This document shows positions 35,110 through 44,976 of a stretch of 64,000 bases of DNA, piece after piece. The notes below the pieces were generated by a model. The model was given only the letters and a program-made list of their open reading frames with translations. It did not search any database and was not told where the DNA came from. The first letter of the stretch is position 1. Each line of letters begins with the position of its first letter. The position numbers were made by a program, and so were the translations under genes. Source of the stretch: Enterobacter dykesii. GTDB taxonomy: Bacteria > Pseudomonadota > Gammaproteobacteria > Enterobacterales > Enterobacteriaceae. The stretch spans positions 1,922,001-1,986,000 of the forward strand of contig NZ_CP126604.1 of assembly GCF_008364625.2 (NCBI RefSeq), in the 5' to 3' direction.

Positions 35110-35826
35110 ATGAAAAAAATATCTACTCTTTTCCTTTGTACTTCCTTATTTTCAGGCATGGCTTTAGCTGATAACAATTACATACCTCTCCTCTATAATT
35201 TATCTACTATGTTTGATTTCAATCCAGTTAAAGGAGCTGTCAAATCATTAGATACTGATGTTGAAGCAAATGGTAAGGTCACTTATAAAATAGCCATCAG
35301 ACTAGCTAAGAATGGTTGTGTCGAAAGCTTAGATCTTGATAACGTTTCGTCTGGTCATGAAACAAATCTAAAAAATAGCAATGGTAGTCTTGTTGGCCAA
35401 AGAGATGGTAAGCCTTTCTCTATACAGCTCGATGAAAAATGTAATATTTTGACTAAAAATGAAAATGGTGACGAGTTGCGATATAGTCTTTACTCGAATG
35501 GCTTAATTAAAGACACCTATTATTTGGGTAAGAAAATATCTGAGCATTTTTATGATGATAATTCTAATTTGATACGTTCTGAGTTTTATGGTTCTGGTAA
35601 GGTCCTCTCTAAAAACGAAATATCTTATGTTGACAAAGACAGGAAGCCTCTTGATTATAAAATTATAAACACATCAGTTTACTCGGAAGGTTATACAGCA
35701 ACGAATACTTGTCATTATACCGAAAAGCTTGCCCCTGAAATATGTAAATTAACAATGCAGAGCGCAGGGAATCCTGTGCCGAAGCCAGTATTAATGACAG
35801 CGAATACGAAAGTTGAATTCTACTAG
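35110..35826 (+). CDS. Secreted YnfC-like protein inserted between I and J (moron)
   Basis: 238 aa with a Sec signal peptide (MKKISTLFLCTSLFSGMALA, cleavage before DNN). The mature part shows the YnfC (UPF0257) layout: MFDFNPVKGAVKSLD near the start, AKNGCVESLDLDN, DEKCNIL, and a C-terminal TKVEFY. E. coli YnfC is a lipoprotein; here no lipobox is present, so it should be soluble in the periplasm. It is AT-rich and ends at its own terminator, features of a moron. Confidence 0.65.
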   Translation: MKKISTLFLCTSLFSGMALADNNYIPLLYNLSTMFDFNPVKGAVKSLDTDVEANGKVTYKIAIRLAKNGCVESLDLDNVSSGHETNLKNSNGSLVGQRDGKPFSIQLDEKCNILTKNENGDELRYSLYSNGLIKDTYYLGKKISEHFYDDNSNLIRSEFYGSGKVLSKNEISYVDKDRKPLDYKIINTSVYSEGYTATNTCHYTEKLAPEICKLTMQSAGNPVPKPVLMTANTKVEFY

Positions 35827-35843
35827 ATTAAATACATTTCAAT

Positions 35844-35868
35844 AAGCCACCTCCGGGTGGCTTTTTTT
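35844..35868 (+). terminator. Rho-independent terminator before J
   Basis: AAGCCACC - TCCG - GGTGGCTT with a run of seven T. It ends the YnfC-like gene transcript. Confidence 0.9.
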
Positions 35869-35879
35869 ATGGGCGCAAT

Positions 35880-38800
35880 ATGGCTATAGCAACCGCTATT
35901 AAAGGCCGCAAGGGCGGCAGTTCAAGCTCAAGAACTCCTACGGAACAGCCAGACGATCTGCAGTCAGTAGCCAAGGCAAAAATCCTTCTCGCGCTGGGAG
36001 AGGGGGAGTTTGCTGGTGGCCTGACTGCGCGCGATATTTATCTCGATGGCACTGCACTTGAGAACGCAGATGGTTCGCAGAACTTCAGTGGTGTGGCGTG
36101 GGAGTTTCGTTCTGGAACTCAGGCGCAAAAATACATTCAAGGGATCCCGGGTACCGAAAATGAAATCAATGTAGGTTCCGAAGTTTCCAGCACCACTGCA
36201 TGGACGCGCACGGTCACCAATACGCAGCTTTCAGCTGTTCGCCTGCGTCTAAAATGGCCTTCTCTCTTCAAACAGGAGGACGATGGCGATCTGGTTGGCT
36301 ATTCGGTCAACTACGCAATTGACCTTCAGACAGATGGCGGTACCTGGCAGACGGTGCTAAATACCAGCGTGACCGGGAAAACCACCTCCGGTTATGAACG
36401 CAGCCACCGTATTGATTTACCTCAGGCGGGCAGCACATGGACCATCAGGCTGCGCAAGATTACAGCCGATGCCAATAGCGCGAAGATTGGCGACACGATG
36501 ACGCTGCAAAGCTTCACAGAAGTAATCGACGCGAAACTGCGTTATCCGAATACCGCGCTTCTGTACATTGAATTTGACTCGAGCCAGTTCAATGGTTCAA
36601 TTCCGCAAATTTCCTGCGAGCCCCGCGGGCGTGTTATTCGTGTGCCCGATAACTATGACCCTGAAACACGAACGTACAGCGGCATCTGGACGGGCGCTTT
36701 TAAGTGGGCATGGACAGATAACCCTGCGTGGATATTTTACGATCTGGTGGTCACTGACCGCTTCGGCCTTGGTAATCGGCTAACGGCAGCCAATATCGAC
36801 AAATGGACGCTTTATCAGGTCGCTCAATATTGTGATCAACCGGTACCGGATGGTAAGGGTGGTAGCGGAACTGAACCTCGTTACACCTGCAACGTATACA
36901 TTCAGGATCGAAATGACGCTTACACCGTCCTGCGTGACTTCGCCGCCATTTTTCGAGGCATGACCTACTGGGGAGACGATCAGATTGTTGCCCTTGCGGA
37001 CATGCCCAGAGATGTCGATTTTACCTACACGCATGCTAACGTGGTCGACGGCAAATTCGTATATTCCAGCAGCACAACCAAAAGTCGCTACACAAACGCT
37101 CTTGTATCCTGGTCTGATCCGGCAAATGGCTATGCTGATGCAATGGAGCCCGTCTTCGAGCAGGTGCTGGTGGCGCGCTATGGTTTCAACCAGCTTGAGA
37201 TCACCGCCATCGGGTGCACCCGACAGTCTGAGGCAAACAGGAAAGGGCGCTGGGGGATCCTGACCAACAATAAAGACAGGGTTGTAACGTTTGACGTTGG
37301 TCTGGACGGCAATATTCCTCAGCCGGGCTACATAATTGCTGTTTCTGACCGAAATCTTTCAGGGAGAGATTTAGGTGGTCGATTATCCGCGGTTAATGGT
37401 CGTGTACTCAAACTTGACCGGGTGCCAAGTGCTAAGGCTGGTGACAGGATAATGGTAAACCTGCCATCGGGCATTACCCAATCCCGGACGATTCAGTCCC
37501 TGTCCGGCGAAATGGTTACCGTGACAACTGCCTTTAGTGAACATCCGCAGGCTGAGGCTGTATGGGTTATTGAATCTGATGAACTCTATGCGCAGCAGTA
37601 CAGGGTAATTAGTGTCACCGATAACAATGACGGGACATATACCATCACGGGGGCAAATCACGATCCGGATAAATATGCCCGTATCGATACAGGTGCCGTT
37701 ATAGATCAGCGGCCGGTAAGTGTCATCCCTCCAGGCAATCAGTCGCCGCCAGTCAACATCGCGATCAGCTCGTTTTCGGTGATTCAGCAAAATATCAGCG
37801 TCGAAACCATGCGCGTAAGCTGGGACCAGGCACAAAATGCCATCGCCTATGAGGCGCAGTGGCGCCGCAACGACGGGAACTGGGTTAACGTACCTCGCAG
37901 CTCCACCACTTCCTTTGACGTTTCCGGCATCTACGCCGGACGGTACCTGGTGCGCGTGCGAGCTATCAACGCAGCGGAAATTTCTTCCGGGTGGGGATAT
38001 TCAGAAGAGAAGACGTTGACCGGCAAAGTGGGCAATCCGCCCAAGCCAGTGGGCTTTATGGCTACGGCCATCAACTGGGGTATTCGTCTGAACTGGGGGT
38101 TCCCGGGAAACACCGGCGATACCCTCAAAACAGAAATCCAGTACACGGCCAACAGTGACTTTTCCGATCCGTTGCTGCTTTCGGACGTACCTTATCCATC
38201 TGCTGAATATACGCAGCTTGGGCTGAAAGCCGGGCAGGAATTCTGGTATCGCGCACAGCTGGTTGACAGAACGGGCAACGAGTCCGGGTACACCGACTGG
38301 ATCAGGGGGATGTCTAACGATAATGCTGATGATTATCTGGGTGAAATAGCAGACGATTTCCTTACCTCGGCCGACGGCGACCGCCTGACCAGCGATATTG
38401 ATACCAATCTTGAAGCCGCAATGCAGAACGCGCTGGCTAACCACGGAACAGTTGAACATCAATGGGCGCAATACGGAGAGGTACGTGCCGATATCCTGGT
38501 TGTGAAAACGACTATTGCTGAGGTGGATAGGGCAATGGCCGAAATGTCGACACAGGTGCAGGCGCAGATCGACAACGTCACCGCTTCCCTGGAAGACAAG
38601 CTCACAGCCGTCGTCGATGCCTCCGGTGCTTCGGCAATCTACACCCTCAAAACAGGCGTGAGGATAAACGGGGTGATGTACAACGCCGGGATGTCGATTG
38701 CTGTGCTTGCTGAGGCCGGGAAACCAGTAGTTACCCGTATTGGGTTCAACGCTAATCAGTTTGTATTGATGAGTGGCAGTGGTGATACCCAGTATTCACC

Positions 38801-39065
38801 GTTTGCGGTGGTTAATGGTCAGGTCTTTATGAGCTCAGCGTTTATTCAGGATGGCACGATCACCAATGCCAAAATTGGCAACTTCATCCAGTCCAACAAT
38901 TACGTCCCAGGGCAGTCCGGGTGGAAGCTGGATAAAGGGGGGGCCTGGGAGAACTACGGCAGTGACGGGCAGGGTGCAAGAAAGACCACGAACGTTACTG
39001 ACAGCATCAGGGATGCGAACGGCGTTCTCCGCGTACAGATAGGTAAACTTACAGGGGTATTTTAA
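35880..39065 (+). CDS. J: Tip attachment protein J (host specificity)
   Basis: 1061-aa central tail-tip protein. N-terminal domain (KGRKGGSSSSRTPTEQPDDL ... AKILLALGEGEFAGG) is that of lambda J. Fibronectin type III-like repeats lie at about residues 635-800 (SVETMRVSWDQAQNAIAYEA; PPKPVGFMATAINWGIRLNW). The C-terminal part has a coiled coil and a receptor-binding end. It appears full length. J determines the receptor; cor nearby hints at FhuA-type receptor use in relatives. Confidence 0.92.
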   Translation: MAIATAIKGRKGGSSSSRTPTEQPDDLQSVAKAKILLALGEGEFAGGLTARDIYLDGTALENADGSQNFSGVAWEFRSGTQAQKYIQGIPGTENEINVGSEVSSTTAWTRTVTNTQLSAVRLRLKWPSLFKQEDDGDLVGYSVNYAIDLQTDGGTWQTVLNTSVTGKTTSGYERSHRIDLPQAGSTWTIRLRKITADANSAKIGDTMTLQSFTEVIDAKLRYPNTALLYIEFDSSQFNGSIPQISCEPRGRVIRVPDNYDPETRTYSGIWTGAFKWAWTDNPAWIFYDLVVTDRFGLGNRLTAANIDKWTLYQVAQYCDQPVPDGKGGSGTEPRYTCNVYIQDRNDAYTVLRDFAAIFRGMTYWGDDQIVALADMPRDVDFTYTHANVVDGKFVYSSSTTKSRYTNALVSWSDPANGYADAMEPVFEQVLVARYGFNQLEITAIGCTRQSEANRKGRWGILTNNKDRVVTFDVGLDGNIPQPGYIIAVSDRNLSGRDLGGRLSAVNGRVLKLDRVPSAKAGDRIMVNLPSGITQSRTIQSLSGEMVTVTTAFSEHPQAEAVWVIESDELYAQQYRVISVTDNNDGTYTITGANHDPDKYARIDTGAVIDQRPVSVIPPGNQSPPVNIAISSFSVIQQNISVETMRVSWDQAQNAIAYEAQWRRNDGNWVNVPRSSTTSFDVSGIYAGRYLVRVRAINAAEISSGWGYSEEKTLTGKVGNPPKPVGFMATAINWGIRLNWGFPGNTGDTLKTEIQYTANSDFSDPLLLSDVPYPSAEYTQLGLKAGQEFWYRAQLVDRTGNESGYTDWIRGMSNDNADDYLGEIADDFLTSADGDRLTSDIDTNLEAAMQNALANHGTVEHQWAQYGEVRADILVVKTTIAEVDRAMAEMSTQVQAQIDNVTASLEDKLTAVVDASGASAIYTLKTGVRINGVMYNAGMSIAVLAEAGKPVVTRIGFNANQFVLMSGSGDTQYSPFAVVNGQVFMSSAFIQDGTITNAKIGNFIQSNNYVPGQSGWKLDKGGAWENYGSDGQGARKTTNVTDSIRDANGVLRVQIGKLTGVF

Positions 39066-39367
39066 TGACGTGGGGCATTCAGACATGGGATGCCAATGGC
39101 AATCCGAACAATTATGGTATTAAGCCAGTTTCAGTGGTCGGACGTATTCAACTTTCTGAGGGGCAAAACTCTGGAAGCTGGTCGTTTACCATTCCGGCAG
39201 GAATGAAGGTCGGGTTTGTCGTTTCTCTGGATAAGGGGGCGGTCTCGGTAGGGCGCAGTATCGTCGCCAGCGGAAATACGATAACTCTTGGAGCAGCAAA
39301 CAGCGCAGGGATTGGAAACTTTCCAGCCTCTGAATGTGAGCTCGTAGTTTTTGTGGAGAAAGCATAA
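39065..39367 (+). CDS. Small tail-associated protein downstream of J (DUF6453-like)
   Basis: 100 aa starting MTWGIQTWDANGNPNNYGIK. The WGIxxWDAxG pattern recurs in the next gene (WGFAIWDATGKLVL), so the two are related. The start overlaps the J stop by 1 bp and the stop overlaps the next ATG, so they are cotranslated. Likely part of the tail tip or side fibre set. Confidence 0.65.
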   Translation: MTWGIQTWDANGNPNNYGIKPVSVVGRIQLSEGQNSGSWSFTIPAGMKVGFVVSLDKGAVSVGRSIVASGNTITLGAANSAGIGNFPASECELVVFVEKA

Positions 39368-40044
39368 TGGCAGATTATGGCGCACTGATAGCTCTGGATA
39401 ATGGAAATCCCTTTATTACGCCTCAGTCCACGCCATTTTGTCTCTACAGGAGGGCAGTGGTTAACTCAGTAGCAAGCGGGGCATATCACGGTGCATCTGC
39501 AACAATAGCTCTGGACGTTTCTTACCCAGCAATGGTTTTTTGCAAAACGAGTGATACTGCTCAGCCTACTATGGTTACTGCAGCCAGATCAGGAGGAAAT
39601 ATTCTTGTTGGATCAAGCAATGCCTATGGACAGGCACATACATTAACGGCTTACATCTTTGCTATTTATCCTCAGACATTGCCAAAATGGGGATTTGCTA
39701 TCTGGGATGCCACCGGGAAGTTGGTTCTGACAAACGAGAGTCGGATACTGAGTGACCTTGTGACTGTTGGGACGCCTGGAGCTACGACAGGTGGAATTAA
39801 TATTGACGTCACTCTGCCTGGTAGTTATGCGGTGGCACCCGCTATTCTTGGCTCCCAGATCATCCAGAACAATAACACTAAACCACCCACTATTGTGAAT
39901 ATCACAGCCTACTCGGGATGTCGGTTTAATGGTTCATCAACCAGAATTAATGCCGCGCCCTCGACAACGGCTACCGGTTCTGCTGCGGGTGGGACAACGA
40001 CTGGAATAGCTTTGACGGCTATCAACACCGCCGCCTATGATTGA
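39367..40044 (+). CDS. Tail-associated protein (DUF6453-like)
   Basis: 225 aa (MADYGALIALDNGNPFITPQ ...). Repeats the WGFAIWDATG motif near residue 112 and is rich in small and polar residues like virion surface proteins. A DUF6453-type family call is from memory. It ends before a 100-bp gap and cor. Confidence 0.65.
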   Translation: MADYGALIALDNGNPFITPQSTPFCLYRRAVVNSVASGAYHGASATIALDVSYPAMVFCKTSDTAQPTMVTAARSGGNILVGSSNAYGQAHTLTAYIFAIYPQTLPKWGFAIWDATGKLVLTNESRILSDLVTVGTPGATTGGINIDVTLPGSYAVAPAILGSQIIQNNNTKPPTIVNITAYSGCRFNGSSTRINAAPSTTATGSAAGGTTTGIALTAINTAAYD

Positions 40045-40147
40045 TCGTTTTAAGCGATCAAATTCACTTAATTGATCTGTTATATCTATTTTATATTTTA
40101 ATACCGCTGCGTTAGTTTTACTTATTAAAAACTAGCCAAGGTGTGAA

Positions 40148-40387
40148 ATGACAAAAATAATATTCGCGATGGTATTCTGCCTGTTTCTTTCTGCTTGCTC
40201 CGGTTCAGTTCTGCAAAAGCAGGAACCATTATGCGAGGCAGAAGCGCTTATTGGTGGCCAGGTTCAGTCGGTACAGATTTATGGTGTGCGTAAAGTAGCC
40301 AGTCAGACAGAATATAGAGCAGGCTACCCCTTCAACTGGCGATGGGTGAGCAAAAATAACTTCACCAGGTCGACCTGTTCAAAATGA
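40148..40387 (+). CDS. cor: Phage exclusion lipoprotein Cor
   Basis: 79 aa. N-terminal signal with lipobox (CLFLSACSG), then CEAEALIGGQVQSVQIYGVR and EYRAGYPFNWRWVSKNNFTR, matching Cor of N15/phi80/HK022-type phages. Cor blocks the outer-membrane receptor FhuA after infection or in the lysogen, preventing superinfection and protecting new virions. It has its own terminator and is expressed as a moron in relatives. Confidence 0.88.
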   Translation: MTKIIFAMVFCLFLSACSGSVLQKQEPLCEAEALIGGQVQSVQIYGVRKVASQTEYRAGYPFNWRWVSKNNFTRSTCSK

Positions 40388-40397
40388 ACAAAACAAG

Positions 40398-40419
40398 AAC
40401 CCGCTTCGGCGGGTTTTTT
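40398..40419 (+). terminator. Rho-independent terminator after cor
   Basis: AACCCGC - TTCG - GCGGGTT followed by TTTTT. Confidence 0.92.
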
Positions 40420-40443
40420 ATTATCTGAGCTCAGGAGTTTTTT

Positions 40444-41685
40444 ATGTCGGCAGGTACAATTACCCTCACAAACGGGTCCGCTATTGTTGGTGGTAGCGGA
40501 ACGGCATTTGCAACTGAAATCGCTGCAAGTGACTTCATTGTCTCTACTGTGGGCGGCGTTCCGTATACGCTGCCAGTCAAATCAGTCGAGAGCAATACCC
40601 AGTTGACGCTGGTCAGCAACTTTACCGGGCCAACGCAATCCGGTGCGGCCTGGTCAGCAGTTCCCCGCGTGGCGCTGAACATGGTAACTGCCGCGCTGGT
40701 GGCGCAAAGTGCTGAAGCACTGCGTGGACTGAATTACGACAAACAGAACTGGCAGCAGGTTTACACCGCCGCTGGAAACATCACAGTGAAGCTGCCAGAC
40801 GGCACTACCTTCAACGGCCCTTCATGGAAATATCTGTCTGACAATATGGCAACGAAGAGCGGCGGGGCAGTGCCTGTTAACCAAGGCGGTACCGGATCGA
40901 CAACCGAATCAGGCGCTCGCACAAACCTCGGTTTGGGAGACAGCGCCACCATGGACGTCGGAACTGCGGCTGGAACGGTAGCCGCAGGCGATGATTCGCG
41001 CTTAAATACTGTCGATCAGAAAGCGGGTGGGAAAATTACGAGCCCAATTACAGTCCAGCCAGGGATTAACGGTAACCCCGGATTTGCCATCAATTCAGGG
41101 GATAATGGTGGCGGTGGATTGATGAATAACGGCATCAGCCTGGTCGTGGCCAGTGGCTATAACCCAAATACAGGTAATTACGTCAACCTCATCAAAGGCA
41201 CCTGGTATACAGGAGAATGGTCTTTCGGGGGAGCCCGTGGTGGCGGGGCTAATTTTGATAATGTCACACTAAACCTGAAAGGGTCTAATCAGGAAGGGAT
41301 GGTCACCTGGGTTTTCCATTCCAATGGCGCTGCCACAGGCAATTGGGTAACGGCATCTGATGAGCGTATCAAAGAGAATGTAACGGTAATCGCTGATCCA
41401 CTTATGAAAATGCAGCAGCTTCGAGGCGTTGAATGGGATCGCCTCGACACTCCTGCGCATGGGTATGGCTTCATTGCTCAGGAAGTTGAGAAGGTTTTTC
41501 CTGAAGCAGTTAAATCATATGGAAAAACAACGTTACGAGATGGCTCAGAAATAGAGGATGTAAAATCAGTCGATACCTTCGGTGTGGCCGCCGCCCTTCA
41601 CCATGAAGCCATCCTTGCGCTAATGGATGAAGTTAGTTGCATCAAAAGGCTAATCAAAGAACTGGATGTAGGGGCTTTGGATTAA
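40444..41685 (+). CDS. Tail fibre/spike with S74 autoprocessing chaperone domain
   Basis: 413 aa. N-terminal attachment domain (SAGTITLTNGSAIVGGSGTA ... ALVAQSAEALRG), a central NQGGTGSTTESGARTNLGLG repeat-type linker common in enterobacterial tail fibres, and a C-terminal Peptidase_S74 domain starting at ASDERIKENV. This domain trimerises the fibre and cleaves itself off at the Ser. It is complete here although the virion cannot be built. Confidence 0.88.
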   Translation: MSAGTITLTNGSAIVGGSGTAFATEIAASDFIVSTVGGVPYTLPVKSVESNTQLTLVSNFTGPTQSGAAWSAVPRVALNMVTAALVAQSAEALRGLNYDKQNWQQVYTAAGNITVKLPDGTTFNGPSWKYLSDNMATKSGGAVPVNQGGTGSTTESGARTNLGLGDSATMDVGTAAGTVAAGDDSRLNTVDQKAGGKITSPITVQPGINGNPGFAINSGDNGGGGLMNNGISLVVASGYNPNTGNYVNLIKGTWYTGEWSFGGARGGGANFDNVTLNLKGSNQEGMVTWVFHSNGAATGNWVTASDERIKENVTVIADPLMKMQQLRGVEWDRLDTPAHGYGFIAQEVEKVFPEAVKSYGKTTLRDGSEIEDVKSVDTFGVAAALHHEAILALMDEVSCIKRLIKELDVGALD

Positions 41686-41824
41686 AACTACTCAAATGGA
41701 GTTTGAAGCGAATAATTTACAAAAGTCATAATTCGAAACGAGAGAGAAACTTACAAGCGAAACGGCGAAGCTTTAAGCAGTAATGGTAGGGCCTGTATCT
41801 TGCGGACACATACAAACACAACTA

Positions 41825-41840
41825 CTGTATATAAAAACAG
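41825..41840. promoter_or_regulatory. LexA (SOS) box upstream of umuD
   Basis: CTGTATATAAAAACAG, close to the E. coli umuD box, 17 bp before the umuD start codon. Confidence 0.95.
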
Positions 41841-41857
41841 TGCTAGAGGTGTGCGCA

Positions 41858-42277
41858 ATGGACTTCATTAGGCCAACAGAACTGCGAGAAATTATCGCTC
41901 TCCCGCTTTTCAGTGACTTAGTACAGTGTGGTTTCCCAAGCCCTGCGGCTGATTACGTTGAACAGCGCATCGATCTCAATGAGTTACTTGTCGCTCACCC
42001 GAGCTCAACATACTTCGTCAAAGCCGCAGGTGATTCAATGATCGAAGCCGGGATCAGCGATGGTGATCTGCTTGTGGTGGACAGTTCGCGCACAGCTGAG
42101 CACGGTGACATTGTCATCGCCGCGGTGGAAGGGGAATTTACTGTTAAACGCCTGCAGCTACGTCCAACTGTCCAACTCATCCCAATGAATAGCGCCTATA
42201 GCCCGATTGTTGTAGGCAGCGAAGATACGCTCGACGTTTTCGGCGTTGTTACTTTCATAGTCAAATCGGCGAGCTGA
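41858..42277 (+). CDS. umuD: DNA polymerase V subunit UmuD
   Basis: 139 aa, the normal UmuD length. The Cys-Gly cleavage site ([13 protein letters not shown]) and the Ser/Lys dyad (AGDSMIEAG and EFTVKRLQL) are all visible. RecA filaments trigger self-cleavage to UmuD', which joins UmuC to form the translesion polymerase. Start at 41858 (MDFIRPTE). Three bases separate it from umuC. Confidence 0.95.
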   Translation: MDFIRPTELREIIALPLFSDLVQCGFPSPAADYVEQRIDLNELLVAHPSSTYFVKAAGDSMIEAGISDGDLLVVDSSRTAEHGDIVIAAVEGEFTVKRLQLRPTVQLIPMNSAYSPIVVGSEDTLDVFGVVTFIVKSAS

Positions 42278-42279
42278 GT

Positions 42280-43548
42280 ATGTTTGCGCTCTGTGATGTG
42301 AATTCGTTCTACGCATCATGCGAGACGGTATTTCGGCCCGATTTGAAAGGGCGACCGGTTGTCGTTCTCTCGAATAACGATGGCTGTGTGATCGCACGCA
42401 GCGCCGAGGCCAAGGCCGCTGGAATTACAATGGGAGAGCCTTTCTTCAAGCAAAAGGACTTATTTCGGCGCGCTGGGGTTGTTTGCTTCAGCAGCAACTA
42501 CGAGCTGTACGCAGACATGTCGAACCGGGTAATGACGACGCTTGAGGAAATGAGCCCCCGCGTCGAAATTTACAGTATCGATGAAGCTTTTTGCGACCTG
42601 ACTGGCGTTCGCAACTGCCGGGACCTGACTGACTTCGGGAAAGAGATCCGCGCTACAGTTCTAAAGCGTACGCACCTGACAGTTGGGGTTGGCATCGCGC
42701 AGACCAAAACCCTCGCTAAGCTCGCAAACCATGCCGCCAAAAAATGGCAGCGGCAAACGGGCGGGGTAGTGGACCTATCCAATCTTGATCGCCAGCGCCG
42801 ACTGCTTGCTCTGGTTCCGGTGGAGGACGTCTGGGGCGTCGGCAGGCGCATCAGTAAGGAGCTGAACGCCATGGGCATCAAAACGGCTCTCGACCTCTCA
42901 GAGCAGAGTACGTGGATTATTCGAAAGCACTTCAATGTCGTCCTGGAGCGAACTGTCCGGGAACTACGCGGCGAACCATGTCTGGATCTGGAGGAGTTTG
43001 CACCAGCTAAGCAGGAAATCGTCTGCAGCCGGTCATTCGGCGAACGCGTTACTGAGTATGAACAGATGCGCCAGGCTATTTGCAGCTATGCCGCCCGTGG
43101 TGCTGAAAAACTGCGGGGTGAACATCAGTACTGCCGCTTTATCTCTACGTTCGTGAAAACCTCTCCCTTTGCGCTTAACGAGCCGTATTACGGTAACAGT
43201 GCGTCCATGAAGCTTCTCACCCCCACTCAGGATTCTCGCGACATCATCAACACCGCTGTAAAGTGTCTGGACAAAATTTGGAAGGATGGCCACCGGTACC
43301 AGAAGGCAGGGATCATGCTTGGGGATTTTTTCAGCCAAGGCGTGGCCCAGCTCAACCTGTTCGATGAGAACGCGCCGCGTGCTGGTAGCGAGAGGTTGAT
43401 GGAAGTTCTGGATTATCTGAACGGGAAAGATGGAAAGGGAACGCTTTATTTTGCCGGGCAGGGCATACAGCAGCAGTGGCAGATGAAACGGGATATGTTA
43501 TCTCCACGGTATACTACGAGGTATTCAGACCTAATAAAAGTTAGATGA
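42280..43548 (+). CDS. umuC: DNA polymerase V catalytic subunit UmuC
   Basis: 422-aa Y-family polymerase. Catalytic motifs: [20 protein letters not shown] at the N-terminus and [12 protein letters not shown] near residue 98. The little-finger and C-terminal domains ([11 protein letters not shown], clamp-binding-type motif) are present. With UmuD' it performs error-prone bypass. The pair is carried in the prophage right end and probably adds to any chromosomal copy. Confidence 0.95.
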   Translation: MFALCDVNSFYASCETVFRPDLKGRPVVVLSNNDGCVIARSAEAKAAGITMGEPFFKQKDLFRRAGVVCFSSNYELYADMSNRVMTTLEEMSPRVEIYSIDEAFCDLTGVRNCRDLTDFGKEIRATVLKRTHLTVGVGIAQTKTLAKLANHAAKKWQRQTGGVVDLSNLDRQRRLLALVPVEDVWGVGRRISKELNAMGIKTALDLSEQSTWIIRKHFNVVLERTVRELRGEPCLDLEEFAPAKQEIVCSRSFGERVTEYEQMRQAICSYAARGAEKLRGEHQYCRFISTFVKTSPFALNEPYYGNSASMKLLTPTQDSRDIINTAVKCLDKIWKDGHRYQKAGIMLGDFFSQGVAQLNLFDENAPRAGSERLMEVLDYLNGKDGKGTLYFAGQGIQQQWQMKRDMLSPRYTTRYSDLIKVR

Positions 43549-43924
43549 TCCTTTAAACGGTATATTCATTCGAACCTAATTATCGGCTATGAGTATTAAG
43601 ATTAATATGTCTACTACTATGCTTTTGTAATGTAAATAAGCCCCTGCAATTATACAGGGGCTTATGGGTATGATGCCGAGTGCCTCCCGGTGAGTCATTG
43701 AACTAACCACTCGTGACTCGCTGCTTCAGAAATTCAGGATGAGCCGCTGGATATACAAATCATCATGTTAATTAGCCCTGCCGCTTAGGAGGATTCATCA
43801 TTAAACCGAATGTATCAGCAATGCTTAGCAAATGATACAATATTTACTGATGTGCCTCATGATTTTCTTTCGCAGTTTTCACGGTCACGGAATTTTCAGA
43901 TGGTGAAGGTTAAAATATCGATGT
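43549..43924. other. Non-coding gap after umuC
   Basis: Contains the symmetrical hairpin at 43636-43665 and AT-rich DNA. I see no gene or tRNA in the rest. Confidence 0.55.
43636..43665. terminator. Symmetrical hairpin after umuC
   Basis: ATAAGCCCCTG - loop of 8 - CAGGGGCTTAT, perfect 11-bp stem. The T-run is missing, so it may act as a weak or bidirectional terminator. Confidence 0.6.
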
Positions 43925-44263
43925 TCATTTTTTTACTTTAAGTCTTGAGACAAAGGTTAAGGTTTTATCTTCTGGGCAAATCATTAGAAAAATTGCTGTG
44001 GGAGATTTTTCTAAACGTGTAATTCCATGCAGCATCTGGTAGAGTCTTTTTTTTAGTTTTTCTGCTCCATCTTTTTCAGACTCCCACTCTAAAACTGCCT
44101 GACCCTCTGAACCAATGAATGCATGGGATGGAAGTTTGACACCTCGGTTTGACTTACTTGAATAGTTTCGGTCATGCAAGAGACCCAAGATAAGAGGGTT
44201 GATATTATTATCTGAGAATGGGGCCTCAAGAACTATTAATACTGTGTAATGCAGGATTTTCAT
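43925..44263 (-). CDS. Hypothetical 112-aa protein
   Basis: MKILHYTVLIVLEAPFSDNN ... LMICPEDKTLTFVSRLKVKK. A mixed alpha/beta small protein with AAGG before the ATG. No family recognised. AT-rich. It lies between umuC and the cold-shock cluster on the opposite strand. Confidence 0.5.
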   Translation of the reverse strand: MKILHYTVLIVLEAPFSDNNINPLILGLLHDRNYSSKSNRGVKLPSHAFIGSEGQAVLEWESEKDGAEKLKKRLYQMLHGITRLEKSPTAIFLMICPEDKTLTFVSRLKVKK

Positions 44264-44435
44264 GGAAGCCTTATGGTTGCCTCAGCAATAAAGTCATATT
44301 GCCATGGTGTTGGATGTACATGTCTTAATTATAAATGTTTGTGTGGGGGTAAAAAAAGCCTGCGTTAAGCAGGCTATAATAATTAAACGTAGTTATAATA
44401 ATGATTTCATGAATGTCTGTGTTGAATCCCTGGCG

Positions 44436-44663
44436 TCAAAGATACTTCTGCGCCGCATCTAATATTTCCTGAGAGGTAAGCTCTCGATCTGATGCCACAT
44501 GGACCACTTCATGGTCACCTGTTAAAGAGGGAAAACCTGCTGACATTATCTGAAGGTTTATCACTTCTCCATTAGGATATTCTTCGCGTATTGATGTCAC
44601 ACCTTTAAGCACAGTGATAACTTTACTTGGCTTACCATTAAAAAAAACGATTACTTTTTTCAT
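44436..44663 (-). CDS. Hypothetical 75-aa protein
   Basis: MKKVIVFFNGKPSKVITVLK ... SREL-type helix at the end (TSQEILDAAQKYL). GGTGAT lies before the ATG. No family recognised. Same strand as the 112-aa gene, 170 bp upstream of it. Confidence 0.5.
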   Translation of the reverse strand: MKKVIVFFNGKPSKVITVLKGVTSIREEYPNGEVINLQIMSAGFPSLTGDHEVVHVASDRELTSQEILDAAQKYL

Positions 44664-44811
44664 ATATCACCATGTATTTTGAGGGTTTCTAGCCCCTGCA
44701 GGTGGTCGAAAGGGTTCTGTTTGTTCATTTTTTTTGCCTCTTTCGAAATTAAAACAAGCATTATACTTTCTTAACGTGTACTGTAACGGTCCATTTGAAC
44801 TGGAGAAGTCT

Positions 44812-44976
44812 ATGTCTGCACGTAAAAACACTCAATTCCGCCGAAATTATTTAGTAAAATGTCCTTGTCCAAACTGCTCAAAAGATTCCGAACATAGTTA
44901 CAATCGTGTACAAAAGGGGGCTCAGTTGGTGTGCCCATACTGCTGTGCTTTGTTCAAATCTTCCCAGCGCTTCTAA
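44812..44976 (+). CDS. YnfU-like zinc-ribbon small protein
   Basis: 54 aa (MSARKNTQFRRNYLVKCPCP). Two Cys pairs (CPNC and CPYC) form a zinc ribbon, like YnfU, which lies near cold-shock genes in the Qin prophage of E. coli. TGGAGA precedes the ATG at 44812; an upstream in-frame start is less likely. Function unknown. Confidence 0.7.
   Translation: MSARKNTQFRRNYLVKCPCPNCSKDSEHSYNRVQKGAQLVCPYCCALFKSSQRF

Noticed and set aside
43549-43924. Type I toxin (hok-like) gene after umuC
   Set aside because: Short frames lack the hydrophobic toxin pattern and no antisense promoter is clear.
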